64,000 nucleotides of DNA. It comes from Zerene cesonia (taxonomy: Eukaryota > Arthropoda > Insecta > Lepidoptera > Pieridae). The stretch is taken from assembly GCF_012273895.1 (NCBI RefSeq), contig NC_052106.1, positions 7,564,001 through 7,628,000 on the forward strand, read 5' to 3'. This document shows positions 32,606 through 46,600 of this stretch, in pieces. Position 1 is the first letter of the stretch. Each line of letters opens with the position of its first letter. A program made the position numbers and the translations under genes. The notes under the pieces are model-generated. The model was not told the origin of the DNA. It ran no database searches and saw nothing but the letters and a program-made list of their open reading frames with translations.

Positions 32606-34139
32606 TAAACTGTTTCAAATTATTTGTGATGTTTTTTTTTATTGATATAAATTGACATTGTTTCTTAATCGTTTAATTTTAATGAACAATAAAGCGAGTT
32701 TGAATGTGAAAAATAAAATTAATGATTATAGTAAATTTTAATTTTCTTCATACTTTATCGTACTTTAATCGCATTAAATTATATAAATTTAATCACTCAT
32801 GCCATTGAGTGATTAAATTTATATAATAAATATAATATTAGTATTCGTTTTGCTTCCCCGAAAACGATAACTGCCAATTGATTATAGGTACCTTATCGGT
32901 CGGGTGGCAACGTGCTGTCTCTACGTCTGATTTTTATCAAACCATAATAGACACGAAACATACACACCTAAATCAGATAGCATTATTAAGAGGCCGACGT
33001 TATCAATGATCAAATATTCGCTAGACAGCATTGTATATGTGGATGATGGTAAAAATTTATTGACAAATGAACTTATGCACTTGGAAAACAACTCAGATCA
33101 GTGATATTGTAAGTAAAAAGGTGTAGATAGGTAATAAGCATTCCAGGAGCGACGGGCTGAAATCTGGCTATACTGAATCAGTTCAATTAGGTACATTTGT
33201 CTCTTTCGCTCACAATAATTGAATCATGTCATCTTACTTTGACGTCAACCAGTGTGATATAAATATTCCAATAGTTAATTATGTGTGTATTAGTTCCCGT
33301 TTTTGAAGATCCTATGTTGTGTTGGTAACATCAATTTTTGTACAAAGAAAATTTTATACCCGAGAAAGATCATAGGACAGTTTCGGGAAATTTTAAATAA
33401 AAGAACCATTGTAAGAGGACCTGTTTGTTCTGAGGAAAGTTCAATAATATATTTATTTAATGCTTAAACCTAAGACAATTATTCTGTTATAATTAAAAAC
33501 AATAAACATTTTTACAAATTACAAATATCCCGCCAATGTTCAGACTTCCGTGTAAAATCATAGACAGGCCTCTGACCTCTCTAATCCATATGTATAGTCT
33601 ATGATCATAGATTACACAGTTACATACCGAGCGAATGAAAAATAAAATTTACTCACAAAATGATTGTGATTCGTCTTTGAAAAAGAAAAAAGAATTTATG
33701 GGTCTTATGTAGCGGTTTCATATTCCTTTAAAATATTAATAGGAGTCTTTGTTCAATAAGGTAATGAACGTATTTTTGTACATCATTAATTATAAAGTGA
33801 ACGCAGTAATTTTGTAATTGTGTTTAGCGTCATCTATTGTATATAGTTTGTAAACGATAGCAAATATTTATTTTTCCATTCTTTCAAATGATGTGACAAT
33901 AAAAGTATAAAAGTTTAATTTTATTGTCACTAAATAAACTTTTAGGTGAACCAGTACATTACATATTTTCTAATATTTATCTATTTCCAATATTGGCTAA
34001 TTGCGATTATCCACAAGTATGTGGAATTTCAATTTAAATATTCCCGCTAAAATCCTTCTATCTATGTGACATCTTGCGGAAGAAATCGTAAACAGTAATG
34101 AACAAAGAGAGCTAGCTAGCCAGTAGCCACTGCTAGAAA
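32606..34139. other. Intergenic region between NOM1 and PTEN
   Basis: AT-rich. Holds the NOM1 poly(A) signal (about 32683) and a long perfect hairpin at 32778-32827. No gene is recognised. Confidence 0.65.
32778..32827. repeat. Perfect 22-bp inverted repeat with 6-nt loop
   Basis: Arms 32778-32799 and 32806-32827 are exact reverse complements; the loop is TGCCAT. Lies about 170 bp after the NOM1 stop codon and just past its poly(A) signal. Could be a small foldback element or an RNA hairpin. Confidence 0.8.
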
Positions 34140-34654
34140 TTAAGGTTGTGTTTTATCTCTCTCCAACTGACGCGATCGCTTCGGGAGCGAATGAGAGAGC
34201 GTTTAGACTTTCAGCCATCAATTCATAACCATCTTTCTTTCTTGTGCAACTGTTTCTCGTCGGTCGTGCTCTAGGATCTAGTGTGAACGCAGGATGGACG
34301 CCATTCGTGCGAGATAAATTCAGGTATCGCTCGCGTAGCGACAGTGCGTGCGAACAGTGGCGGGCGTGTATGCTATATGTGTGAGTGGTGCGTTCTTGTG
34401 GCCTCGGTGCAGTGTGGAGTGACGGGCTGACGGCTGCTGGACCGGCGAGGCTGTGCAGAGCGCGCGGGAGGCATGGCGGACGCGAGCTGATCCCGCGGGT
34501 GCAGTGCTCGCTCGCGCTCCGCGGAGGGTTTATGGGTATATGTGTGAGCTGCCGGCGCCGTGAGCGAAAGGCTCCGGAGAAGCGTTGGGGCGCGGCAGGC
34601 TCCGCGAAGGGCGCGGCGGCAGAGTTGCTACCGCGGTGCATCAACCTGCGAGCC
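34140..34654 (+). promoter_or_regulatory. PTEN: PTEN 5' leader / GC-rich promoter-proximal region
   Basis: A CpG-rich block in otherwise AT-rich DNA, directly upstream of the PTEN start codon. From 34385 to 34654 the PTEN frame is open, with one in-frame ATG at 34532 (context GGGTTTATGG). The transcription start is not identifiable by eye. Confidence 0.5.
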
Positions 34655-37600
34655 ATGGCAAACTCTATCTCCAATATCAAAATGACAAACCCTATCAAAA
34701 ACATGGTGAGCAGGCGCCGAAAACGATACGTGAAAGACGGCTTCAACTTGGACTTAGCATGTATCCTTTTTACAAGTATAAATATAGGTGTATATGTGTG
34801 TGTAAATAGTTCTGACGAGAGGTGAGTCCACTTTTTATCCCTTAACTGGATTTCATAGATAACTATATGTACCTAAACCTGCTAGGATCGTCATACTCAA
34901 GGACAACACTATAACCTATAACTCACAATTATACCATCAATTTAGGCTATTTGAGGTTATAAGTGGTGATATGCTGCTACGAAATCATATCGCTTGTGTT
35001 TACGAAGCTAACAAAATCGTCAAAGCATTCGTAAGGTTATAATGAATCGAAAAATCGAAGCACAAAGTGTTCGTTATGTCAAAATGAGTATGTAAAAACA
35101 TACCAAAAGCTAATAGTTTGAATTTAACTCACTATATATACGCGTATATAGATGTGTAGTTGACTGATATCTTGCATAGCAACAAGGCAACCTATATCTT
35201 GTGTACATAGGATGTATATATAGCACTTAAAAACTATCTGATAATCATTGTGGTGCTAAAGATAACTATAATTGAGGTTTTCTGCTGTTTCTGTGTAAAA
35301 TTTGTGGCAATCAGTGTAAGAGTATAGAGTATTGAAAGTAATTTCTAATCACTTCAAACTTTCCCTCTCATACAAGTCATTACAAACTTTATGGTTGTTT
35401 CATGAGTTTTCCAAGTAAATTGTGCTATTATTATTCAAATGGAACATATCATTTATGTCTCAGTTAATGTCTGCTGAAAAATAGGTCAAACTAGATATTA
35501 TATTTTGGGACTGATAGTGCTCAATTGTATTAATTTCAGTAGAACAAATTTGATAGTCAGTATTTACCTAACATTATATCATTTATTGTTTGATGTATGC
35601 ATATTATTATTAATATTTTGAGTTTACATTTGCTTACTTAATATCCATATAATTTTTGTTGAATTATTTTCTTACTACATGATACTTTGATTTTAACATA
35701 CTTATGTATTGAAAAAAATACGCTAACCTATATTTGAAAAATATCAGTATTTATATTTATTTCCTAACTGTGCTTAAGTTAATTTGCATTCATTGATTTC
35801 TCTTCTTTGTGTTTATAATTGTTTGTTTATGTGATTCTAAAGAATTTAAATTATACTGTTGAAATGTATTTTAAACCCCTGATGACATTATAAGCATTGT
35901 TTACTATTTACCTAAAATGATTATACTATTTTTTATTTTATTGATAAAGCCACCTTTCAGTATAAATATATCCATGTTGGTAATGCATGTAAAACTCCCT
36001 CTGTAATTATCATTATGCATAGTATCTTAATATTTGCTCCCCAGCTAAACTATCTCAAACTGTGATCTGCCACGCTAACATATTTTTAGATACTATATTG
36101 TATGATTAACAATCAAAAACTCTCTCTTTAAAAAATCTTATAACTCATTAGAGTAACATTAAAATTGTTTACATCCCATTTAAAGATGTATATAACCACC
36201 AACACAATTAGAGGGTGCACATTACTAAATAATGACTTTAATAAATGTATATCGGACAAATAATTAATGATAAATTTTTCTATGTTCACATTATCTTGGC
36301 ACTTGGTTGCAAGTTTTACGAAAGGGTGTTCGACTAGAAATCTTTTATAGTTTAAGTATCTTATCTATAAAGCTACGTTCTGCTAAGCTACTATATTCAT
36401 ATTTTGAGGCAAGTTCAGTTTTATAAAGGAACTTTATAAAACTGATCATGAAAAGTGTGATTACTTTTCTCCAAATGATTTTGAATGTTGTAGGTAGTGT
36501 GTGTTTGATACATAGTGTATGGACAAGGATTGATTTTTATAGACAACTATGGCCTTCAAATCAAGCTTGTGTCTAAATCTATGCTGTAACCAATCACAAG
36601 ACTAACATAAAAACCCTCACTGACCTATCCATCCAAACATTGTCACAAACTTAAAATTTGAATATAAAAGAAAAACGAATATGATCAGTGGGCAGTCATG
36701 TTTATAAGACTCCAAGTATTTCATCAGACAGGATTGTAGTTGAATGCCTAAACACACTACATGCAAAACACAGTAGCATGCTACTATCTCACATCAAAAT
36801 TCTGTGAGGGTGTTCCCTGGTGCGAGCTGGCCCATTTTATCAATAAAGTTTGTATGAAAATAATTAAGTCATTACTTTATAGACATCATCTTATTACTCC
36901 TCGATTAGCTCCTTGATATTTCACAGTATTGGTTTACAGTTTTCTTAAATATTGATGATTCAACAACTAAGAGGCAACTGTAGGTTTTGTTCTTTATTTC
37001 CTTTATATGAAATATTTGGTATTGTCATAGTTCTAATCTACTATTGCTTTGTTTCAAAATTGTAAAATGAACTACATTACATACTAAGCTGTGCCCCTCA
37101 GTTTGACCCACATCATACATGATGTTATATAGGCTACTTCCATGAATGGGCTATTCAACACAAAAAAATTATTAATTTGAACCAGTTGTCGAGAGATAAG
37201 TGCATTGAAACAAAGAATAAGGATGTAAATTGTTTGGTAGAAAGATTTACACAGATTATGCTCTATAAGTTATAATGAGTCAAAAAATTTTTTTCTTTGA
37301 GTAAATATAGCATGATGTTTTAATTAAGAAATTCATATAATGACATAATCACATATCAACTTCAATCTTCAATCATCCAAATACTTTCACTATTGACTAC
37401 AATGATTATTCACTCATCACACATCAGCCTTCGCTCCGCTAAAGTTAAATATAATTTCTTTGTAAATTCATCATAAATCAGACTTTTCAACCAATTAAAA
37501 TAATTTATAATTAATGGTGTTGGGAAAATAGTTATTATGTAAATGAGAAGATAAATCTTGTGCCGTTTTTAATAATTCCAAAAAAATGTACATTCACTAG

Positions 37601-40600
37601 TGCATTAATGATAGTTCTTTATTGCATCAATTAATCAAGTGAAAATCCCACCAACTTGTGATGCAACTTTGTTGTTTCGAGAGTCGATCGAAATGCACGA
37701 CACCGAAGCGTAATTTAACTTCATTATAGCGACAGTATCTTGGGATTTGTTTAAGTTCGTTTTTTTAAATTTATATTTGTTAAAATTTGAGAAAGACGAG
37801 CGTTTTACTCTAATGAGATTATGACAAATATCATTTGTAGTAAAATAGTACGTTTATTGAATGTTTTCGTAAGTCAGGTCAGTCTCTCTTTATGAAATGT
37901 TTCAAGAATTAAACTTCATAAAAAAAAACTCTTATGGGCATTCTGTGTTCGGGCGGTTAATTAAAAATATATTAATGCGTTTATGGAACAACTTCTAGTT
38001 TTTTTTCCACTATAAGCGTCGCTTTGAAATATATATGCGTGAAATCTGCGTCGAAAGACAAAAACAAAGAAATATGTATCACGCCGGTAGGACACTCCCA
38101 AATACGTAAGAGATGTGACACTGTGCATAATTACACGGAATAATATATGAATAAATGAATAGTCATTTAAAATGTCCATAGGATGTGTTTCGCGCGAACG
38201 CCACACAAAATGCAATGACGATTTATCAGCGCCTGCAGGGGTCGTTCACCCGTTACTCAGATGGGATTTACTAGTTATCATATCGATAATGATTATTAAT
38301 GTTAATTTATTGCGGAAATTGCTGGTGACAAAAAATAAAAAAAACGTTATGTTAGTGTATTATAGCTCCGATGTTGCGACATGATTAAGAACTGGATAAA
38401 GATTTGTAATTTACTAAGGAATTAACTAAATTGATTTCAAAATCGTATGGATATAGCTAAAAGAAAGGGTTTAAGATTGTGTTGTTTATATAATAAGTCC
38501 TATTTTACAATCATCCAGTTCTAATTTGGACTGTAAAGCCATCTCTTTTTTATCTTCTGTAGCATGATAATATAATACATAATATATTACCTTTAGAGAC
38601 ATTACGTATTATTAAAAATACGCTCTTCGTAATAAACTCAATATAATATTTGACAAAACTGATGGCCTCTACTATTGTTAATTACAATTTTTGGTAATTG
38701 CTTATGTATAGAAAATTAAATCGCACTTGTATGAATTTTATTACTAGCTATACTAAATATACACGCCTTTATATACGTTCAAATAGACAAACCGTACGAA
38801 ACGTCTAATTTCGTTGTTGGATTGCAACTCACGCTTGACCGACTTCGATAATCTGAAATGAATTTTTAATTACCCAGCCTTATCGGTGCGATGTTATTGA
38901 CATGCGTTCTTTTGTCCGTCGGTCGGTGGTAACCGCGTCGGTACGTGTTAGCAAAGAGTTTTGGTACGAACATTGTTCGATGCTTATGGCCAATACTGAA
39001 AAGGCAATCGCGAAAATTTTGCTATCTGTTTTGGAGCGTTTGAATTACGAATACGGCAGCAGCCAATGTAAAGAGAGGTTAATCGTTTTTGACTTGAGTA
39101 TGTTGTTACATAGGTAACAAACGAGTGTTTTCGCAGAACGTATTGGAGTATTGACGAAATATTTTCCGATATTACATTTCGATATATGTATGTAGCATTA
39201 TACTTTTGGTTTGTTACCAAATAATATTAAGGTTTGAATGTTATTTAATAAGTAATCCTGAAGTATCCCTTGAAAAGTAAATTGGCAGTTTTTCGATTGG
39301 AATGTTTGTATAGTTAATATTAAAAAAATACCGTCATATGGGCCACAATTTTACAACAATAGGTACATGCAATATTACGAAGGCGCTTCATTAACTGTTA
39401 GTAGTCTCATTAAATATCAATTAATAAGTCGAATAAGCAATTACGATCTTTATCTTTGATTTAATTATAATATTCCGTGTGTATTTACAGTATTTTATTT
39501 AAATATAGGATATGGCTACATACTGTTTTTGTACAAAAAAAAATCACCGAAGTTCCTGGGTAGGGAAGTACCACTAAAAAGTTAAATTTGAATCACATTT
39601 TTTCCAAAAACCAAAAAAATAGAGATTTTCGTTTTAGAGAACATCGCTTGATAAATATGATTATTATTGATTCCTCCGGTCTTTCCTTATGCTTTCGCTG
39701 TTCACTTTAACAATAACAAAAGAAGAAACTCAAAAAAAAATTATATAGGTATGCAAACTTTTTGCGGTTTCGTTCTCTAGCCGTGAAAAATGCCTCTCAC
39801 AATATTTAGCGTAGTTTTTTTATTTAATCCAACAGTCACGCAATATCACGTAACTTTACATTGCGCGGTCGACGCATGATTGAGCTTTAAATAAAGTACC
39901 GATACTTAGTTTTATTCAAGGCCATGTAGACATTAGCATATAGGGGAACTACTGCACGTGTAACGAAGACTCTATAGATCTAGGTATTTGCGCAGTGCTG
40001 ATGCTTAATCACCAAACCAGATATTGTAATCGAGATGCCTGTTAATTAATGAGTGTCACGAACTCGGAGTCGTATTTGGCTGTTTCGTTTCAATTCAAAA
40101 TGTTATTTGAGAAAATAAATGTGTATCTCTTGAAGTATATTAAATTTTTGCTTTTACTTTGAGTTTTTCTCTTCGAGTTTTGAACAAAAAATAAATATTT
40201 TCTTAAGTTTTAAAGTATTCTACTTTTTTTTTTGGAATTTGAGTTAAAATATTTGCGATGCCATGTACAAAACTAGAGTTATCGTTAATAATAAAAATAC
40301 ACTAATTTATTTCTTTAATTTTTTGTGCGCTTTTTACTTTATTAGAGTAACATAAAGAGCGATAATTCGCTAGGAAATGAAGTTAGAGAACAGAACGTCC
40401 CTTAGGGGAGTGTAAGTTATGAGTGAATACTGAAAGCAATAAAGATATAATATAAGTAATTATGTTAGACATTACTTTCGTGGATCAGCAAGTTTGTTAC
40501 AATTGTGTTCTACCTTTGGGCCTTTTAATGTTCGCAAGTATTTCGCGTCGGCCGCACACACAGCCACATACCAAGGCCGCCTCACCTACAATGTTAACCA

Positions 40601-43600
40601 GTTGGAATTTCTCACAAGGCATTATGTAGTGAAATTGGACGTTTCTCAATTAAATGTCACCTACATACTGTGCGTAATTTATTTTAGCAATGGTATTCTT
40701 CAGCGTCAATCGGTGGTGGCAACTCGCCACGGTGGCCTTGCGTCACGCGCCCTTGGCGATAGCGAGGCGAAGGCGTGGCAAGGCCGTGACGTCGACGTGA
40801 CTTCTGTATGACGCGATTCGCAAGTTGCTCCTCCGCGGCCGCTATGAATGTCAAAGGGGTTAAATCGTGTTTAAAGGGGTTGGCACCAATGTGCAATGTT
40901 GGACTTAGCTCGCGTCAGTATCACACCATTGGTCAATTGTTTAGCACAAAGCAAATATGAAATCATAATGAAAAATACGTTTAATTATGTAGGAAGAATC
41001 AGCGTGATTACCAAATTGTAGTCATCTTTTCTTTTTATTTTTAAACACGAAAAAGGCGGGACTTTTATACTTGCATTACACACGAGCGATATCGTAGGCA
41101 TAGGGTATAGAAAATTATGTCGCTTTTTAATTGAGGTGAACGATATAACGTCATTTTAATCGTTATAATGTTGGATCATGAATAGCATATATATAAATCT
41201 AACTGTAATGGGTATATTAGTTTCATTGCGTATAATGAATCGATATTGAATGAATACGTCCCAACAATGAAGTCTTTATTTGTATCTATTCAGAGTTCCG
41301 AACGATAATATCAAGCTCAAACTCTATTTACACATATCGGATAATCGATTTGCGATTAGTGAATAAAACCTAATCAACTTAATTAATTACACATGTGATC
41401 GCGTCTGGTTCATATAATCCCCACAGTTATCCATAACAACTGTCCGTCCATCCACACAACCTGTTCACGAATACCTCTAACGATGCGATATATATGCGTG
41501 TGGTTTCCACGTCCGTATTTAATATTAAAAGATCGTAAATTTTGGACATATTTCAGCCACTTTATTACGCGTTTTGACAGCACGGCCTACATTCGTGTAG
41601 GCGCATAAATGGTTCAAGTCTTTACAATGCTAATAGAATATTAATATTAATACTTAACTATTCTGAGTGGCGATCCGTTGAGCAGTGTACAATTATAAAA
41701 AATAACATTCCACTCTTCGAATTTAAATAAATATTAGCTATATTTTATAATTAACTCCTTCTGCGCTTCTAGCTTCCTATGCCGTAAACCCTAATTTACA
41801 TTTACCTAAATGTTTAATGACCGTCTGGTTGTTGGAAATCGCTATAGCGGCAAATATATAATTTATTAACTTAACGATAATAATGATATATCGAACCAAA
41901 TGAGAAAATATTTCATTTTTATCCGTCAAACTTGTCACGAGTAAAAATTTGTTCGGACGAGTGATTTTTTTATAAATCTACGGATCGCGTGGTTAGCATA
42001 GATATATAACACCCAAGTGATGTTATTTATAGGAATAATTTTTAACACTTATAAATCGCTATCCATTTGAAATCCAAATGTGTACAGCGGATGAAATATG
42101 CAGTTGTTTTTTTTTATTAATAACCAGCCGAAATACTTGTCGTAGCCCCGCCTCACCATTGCTGTGCTTTGATTAATTGCCACAAATTAATTATAAAAGT
42201 TGATCATTGCTAGCGATTAAACCAATCGCATTATGAATAGTTAATGAGATCATCGGAATAAACCGCACCACTTTTTAGGAATATTATAAGGATAACTTCA
42301 ATGTACGTCCATAAATATTTAAAATATGAGCAACAATAATAAGAATAGTGAAGTTTTTTTTTAATGTTTATCCCGAGAATGCGGGTTTCGTTTCTTCTAC
42401 TGCAAGAGTTTGTAATGTTGGAAGTAATATGTTTTTCTTGTCTGAAAGATAAAAATTTATTTAAAATATGTGTTTAAATATCATTATCTTAGCTTTATCT
42501 TAGCAATAGTTTAGCATTCGGATATTATGTAATCATTTAGGGTATAGAAAGCTATATGTGTAGCGTATACCTATTAAACAAAACATTTTCCGTTTTTAAA
42601 TTACCTCTTTTAAACATTTTTAATCATAATAAGTACCGCAGACTCTGAATGTCGCGTCACATATAAAAGAGCCAATATTAATCTTTATGATTGCTTTTTT
42701 TTAATTAGATTGATAATGAACACAAATTAAGTAAGCGATCGTATTTATAAAAATTCAAGATCAACTTATGCAATGTGCGAGCCGATTAAAGTTCGTAGTA
42801 CCATCCAACGCGAAATAAATCATCCAAGCCGAATGTACGGGCCAGTGGCAACGCACTTAAAGCTTCGCTTAGCTCAAGGTCGCCGCACAATAGTGAAATG
42901 AAACTCGCGTGGCAACAACGATGATTTACATAGTGCGCAAACGTGTTCTTAATTAACTTTTGGGCCGCGCGCGCACTGCGGCGGACGTGTGCGGTGCGGT
43001 GCGCTAGGGCTGCCGCGCGTTTCATACTGAATTGACTGTTTTTGATGGTTTGATTTAGTTGATAGGTTGGTTATAGGGGGTTTTGACGACAGAAAATATA
43101 TGTATATTTTTTTTAATTATTTGATCATACATTCGGTGGTATAAAGATTTTTCTATGCTAAATTTTTACCAGAAACAAAAAAGTTCTAAAGTCTATTATT
43201 ATTACATTTGCAGTAATGCCTGTAATTACAGTAACTTTTTTTTAGTCTCTACTAGCACATGAAAATTTTAAAATAAGACGATTTTTAAACTCTAAAAGAT
43301 GAATGAAAATCTCAATATTTTGAAAAAAAATAATGGTACTGTTATTCGTGATCTATTTTTTATTAAAATGAAAAAAACGTAGCTTAAAATTTCTAAATGT
43401 TATCAATTCATAACGGGTTGTTTAGACTTAGCCGATTATGATGAAGAGTATGTAATAGCTGTTTTGTTTTACATTCAATTAAGAGTAGAGAGTTTAATTG
43501 AATATTGAAATTAGAATGTTATATGTAAGGTAGGTATCTGTTTTTAGTGATACAACATATTCATTTATGATAGTTAAAAAAATGTTGGCAGCCCTAACTG

Positions 43601-46600
43601 TTCCGTAATATTTGGTCGCTAGTTGGAGTCGGTAGGTAGGTACCTATAGCTTAAAATAGGAATGAAGTTTTTTACGCATAGTACGCTTTCTTCTAATTTT
43701 GGGTTGCGAACGCGGCGTGGTATCTAGCGATTTACGATTTGACTTTGACCAAAGTTTCGGTTTCAGCGTTTGTATAAATTCGCTATACGGTTGGTTAATT
43801 TAGGTTGCACGCCCACAGTGGCAAAATTGTCGTCGCGATTTTTAAATGTTAAATGTTTATTGTTTCGAATATATGGAGTTTGAAACCGGTATCGTAAAAT
43901 CAAAAAAATAATCATTATATCTGTATAATTGAGAATATTACATAATAATGCTCGAGGATTAACAATTTTTCCGATAAGTTGATTCTAAATGATCGCTTTG
44001 ACGTGTGAATGCAACTCATTTAATAGGTTTTTGCGAAATAAATGAATTAGAGCACAAAATCTAATCGAAGCTTATCTCGCCTTTGTTTTTAATTGAACGG
44101 AGGTTTAATTTCCATGTTTTATCAGCTGTTCAGGTTTATTGATGTGAATTCTCATTTTAATTAATATAAGACTCAATTGATTGTTCACGGAGGGATAAAG
44201 TAATAAAATAAAAAAAAAACTCTAGGTCCCTTCTTTTCCTTGAGGATATTTGTTATATGGAACTAAAATAATACCAGTCATCAGTACTTACCCGGTAGAG
44301 ACATTAATTGGGTTGTAAATGCATTGAATAAATTTTTTTAATGCAATTGTGTTTCTTATCGCCCGCCTTTACGCCCTAGCAACAACGCCTCCACTAACAA
44401 GACAGGGGAACAAGTCGCAAATCACAATGCTTTCATTTGTTCGTATTATCTCTATTAAACTGTCCGACGTAAAAGAACGAGGAGGTTCGCAATTCGATTG
44501 TATTTTAGGTGTCCGTTACCTCAGAACCTTCGTGTGACACGTTTTGATGATTCTTTATTTATTTGTGACCGGGTGGGGGTGGCTTCCGTGTGATACCATT
44601 AAAATTTTTTCTAGTTCTGACACTTTGAAAGGTTAGTTAATAAAAATAAATTATAATTTATATTGTCTTAGTATTCTGACGAAAGAAGGAAGTGGAGTGC
44701 ACGTAAAAATAAGCTTCTAACACGTACAAAGAATATCAGTCTGTTTGTAGCCTAACGGAATCTAGTGTCAGCGAAAAGCCTTAACGGTTATCTTATAGAA
44801 TGGTCCTCAACACTCGCTCATGGCAAACCTATCGATGACCTAGCAGATTAATGTTATTAATTGAGGGCGGAACTATGCAGTCAAGGATATCCAGATGTAT
44901 TTATAAAGCTTTGTTAATGTGATTATAACGTTACATTTATTGAAATTAATAATTGTCATCATATGTAAATGAAGCGTTTAATTTATAATTGTGATTACAT
45001 GGCCGTCGTATTAATTATTATTCATTCAAATATACAATCTGTTCCGTAAGGGTTTTAAGGGGATCGAATTATTCTACAGTTATATTTAGATCTATTATGG
45101 TATGAATAAAAATATTTCCATCCGTTTGGGAGGTTTGGATAAATCGGCGTGACTACATACTACTCGGCTATAGGTATAGCTTCGACTAGGTACTAATTTA
45201 CCTGATAATATAAATTTGATGAGTTTGTTTGTTTAAACGCGCTAATCTCGGTAACTACTGAATATAATAAAATGGCTATATCACGGGCGTGTTTGTGTAT
45301 ATAGATTTATTATATGTATATTGTTGTATAAAGACTTATAGGCCTCCCCTTAAGGCCCTGACACGGATTATGATTATTCTAGACTATTTTATTGAAGTAT
45401 TGAAATGAAGTACAATAAATAAATTATAATTCGAAAGGTTTGGATTATTATTTAATCCGCGATACTATTAGTAGGTAATCATTTGTAGCTAGTTATGTCA
45501 AGTAATTTAGACGAGATGTGATTACGATTTTGTTCCAGGAAAATACTCATAAAGATACAGATGTTAGTGTATATATCATTTTATTTGTATCCATATTTAT
45601 CTTTATACGTATATATGTAAATTTGGGAATATCCTTAAGGCGTCCTTTATACAAGCAAACAATGCAAACTGCATGCGTCGTCACGGCCTACAGTTAGTTG
45701 GTCAAATAAAAATGCAAAATGCTTGTAAATTATTATAAATGTACGATGCATGCATGAAACTAAATATTCATGATTCTCGCACGGGCTGGTTGCGGAGTTT
45801 GGCACGAATACATTTTAATATTTTAACCAAATTTAAACATCTAAAATTAATGCACTTTTCGGTCCCTGCCAACTCCGCCGTTTCTACTCTGTTGGTTTTC
45901 CGCTGATTTTTATCGGCGTAAAGTGAAATAAGACATTGCTTTTTTTTTTTTTGAAACACGTTGCTACTGTAGGTGTTTTTCTATCCTCGCAAAAGTTATA
46001 ATTCAGTCAAGGAATGTTTATAAAATGAATTTTAATATACCGAGGTTATGTACCTAAGTATGTTTTTGGGACACGCTCCGTGAATTCACAGGTATTGTAC
46101 CGTCATGGTAGATACTGTAGAGACGTAAGTTATCGAAAGAACTGAAATCAGTTTACATCAACAATGTGTACGTAATCGATACTCGCTTTTGCAATTAATT
46201 ATGATTATTTATGGGAGCATATTGCGTCTCGCAGAAAGCGATTCGCGTTTTATTTAAGGACAAAATTTCTTCATAACTCCAAATTTGGATTAATTTAGCG
46301 CACCTACAGTCGGACGGCTGCAAAACTTGGCCGATATCACGTATGTACCATAATGTAATAATTATTATTATCATCATCCGTATCTCAACCCGCGGTGTTC
46401 GCTGTATTTGGATTTCGGGGACGCGAGAAAATAAAAATAAATCAAACTCCGACTCGCAGCGTCCCAAATCTTATAATTGTCGCAAGGAGCTTACGTGCGA
46501 TCTTTTAACCCACATCGCGAATAGGCAATAACTTACTCGATATCTGGGTCACCTGTGGTGATTCATGAGTGTGCATCGTGCGTGCACAGAGCATCATGGA

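Noticed and set aside
34153..34746. 197-codon open frame on the minus strand opposite PTEN exon 1
   Set aside because: It is the antisense shadow of a GC-rich leader and first exon; low-complexity Arg/Ser/Pro content and no recognisable domain.
42786..43025. 79-codon minus-strand frame in a CpG-rich island
   Set aside because: No recognisable domain, no evident splice context; more likely a regulatory island.
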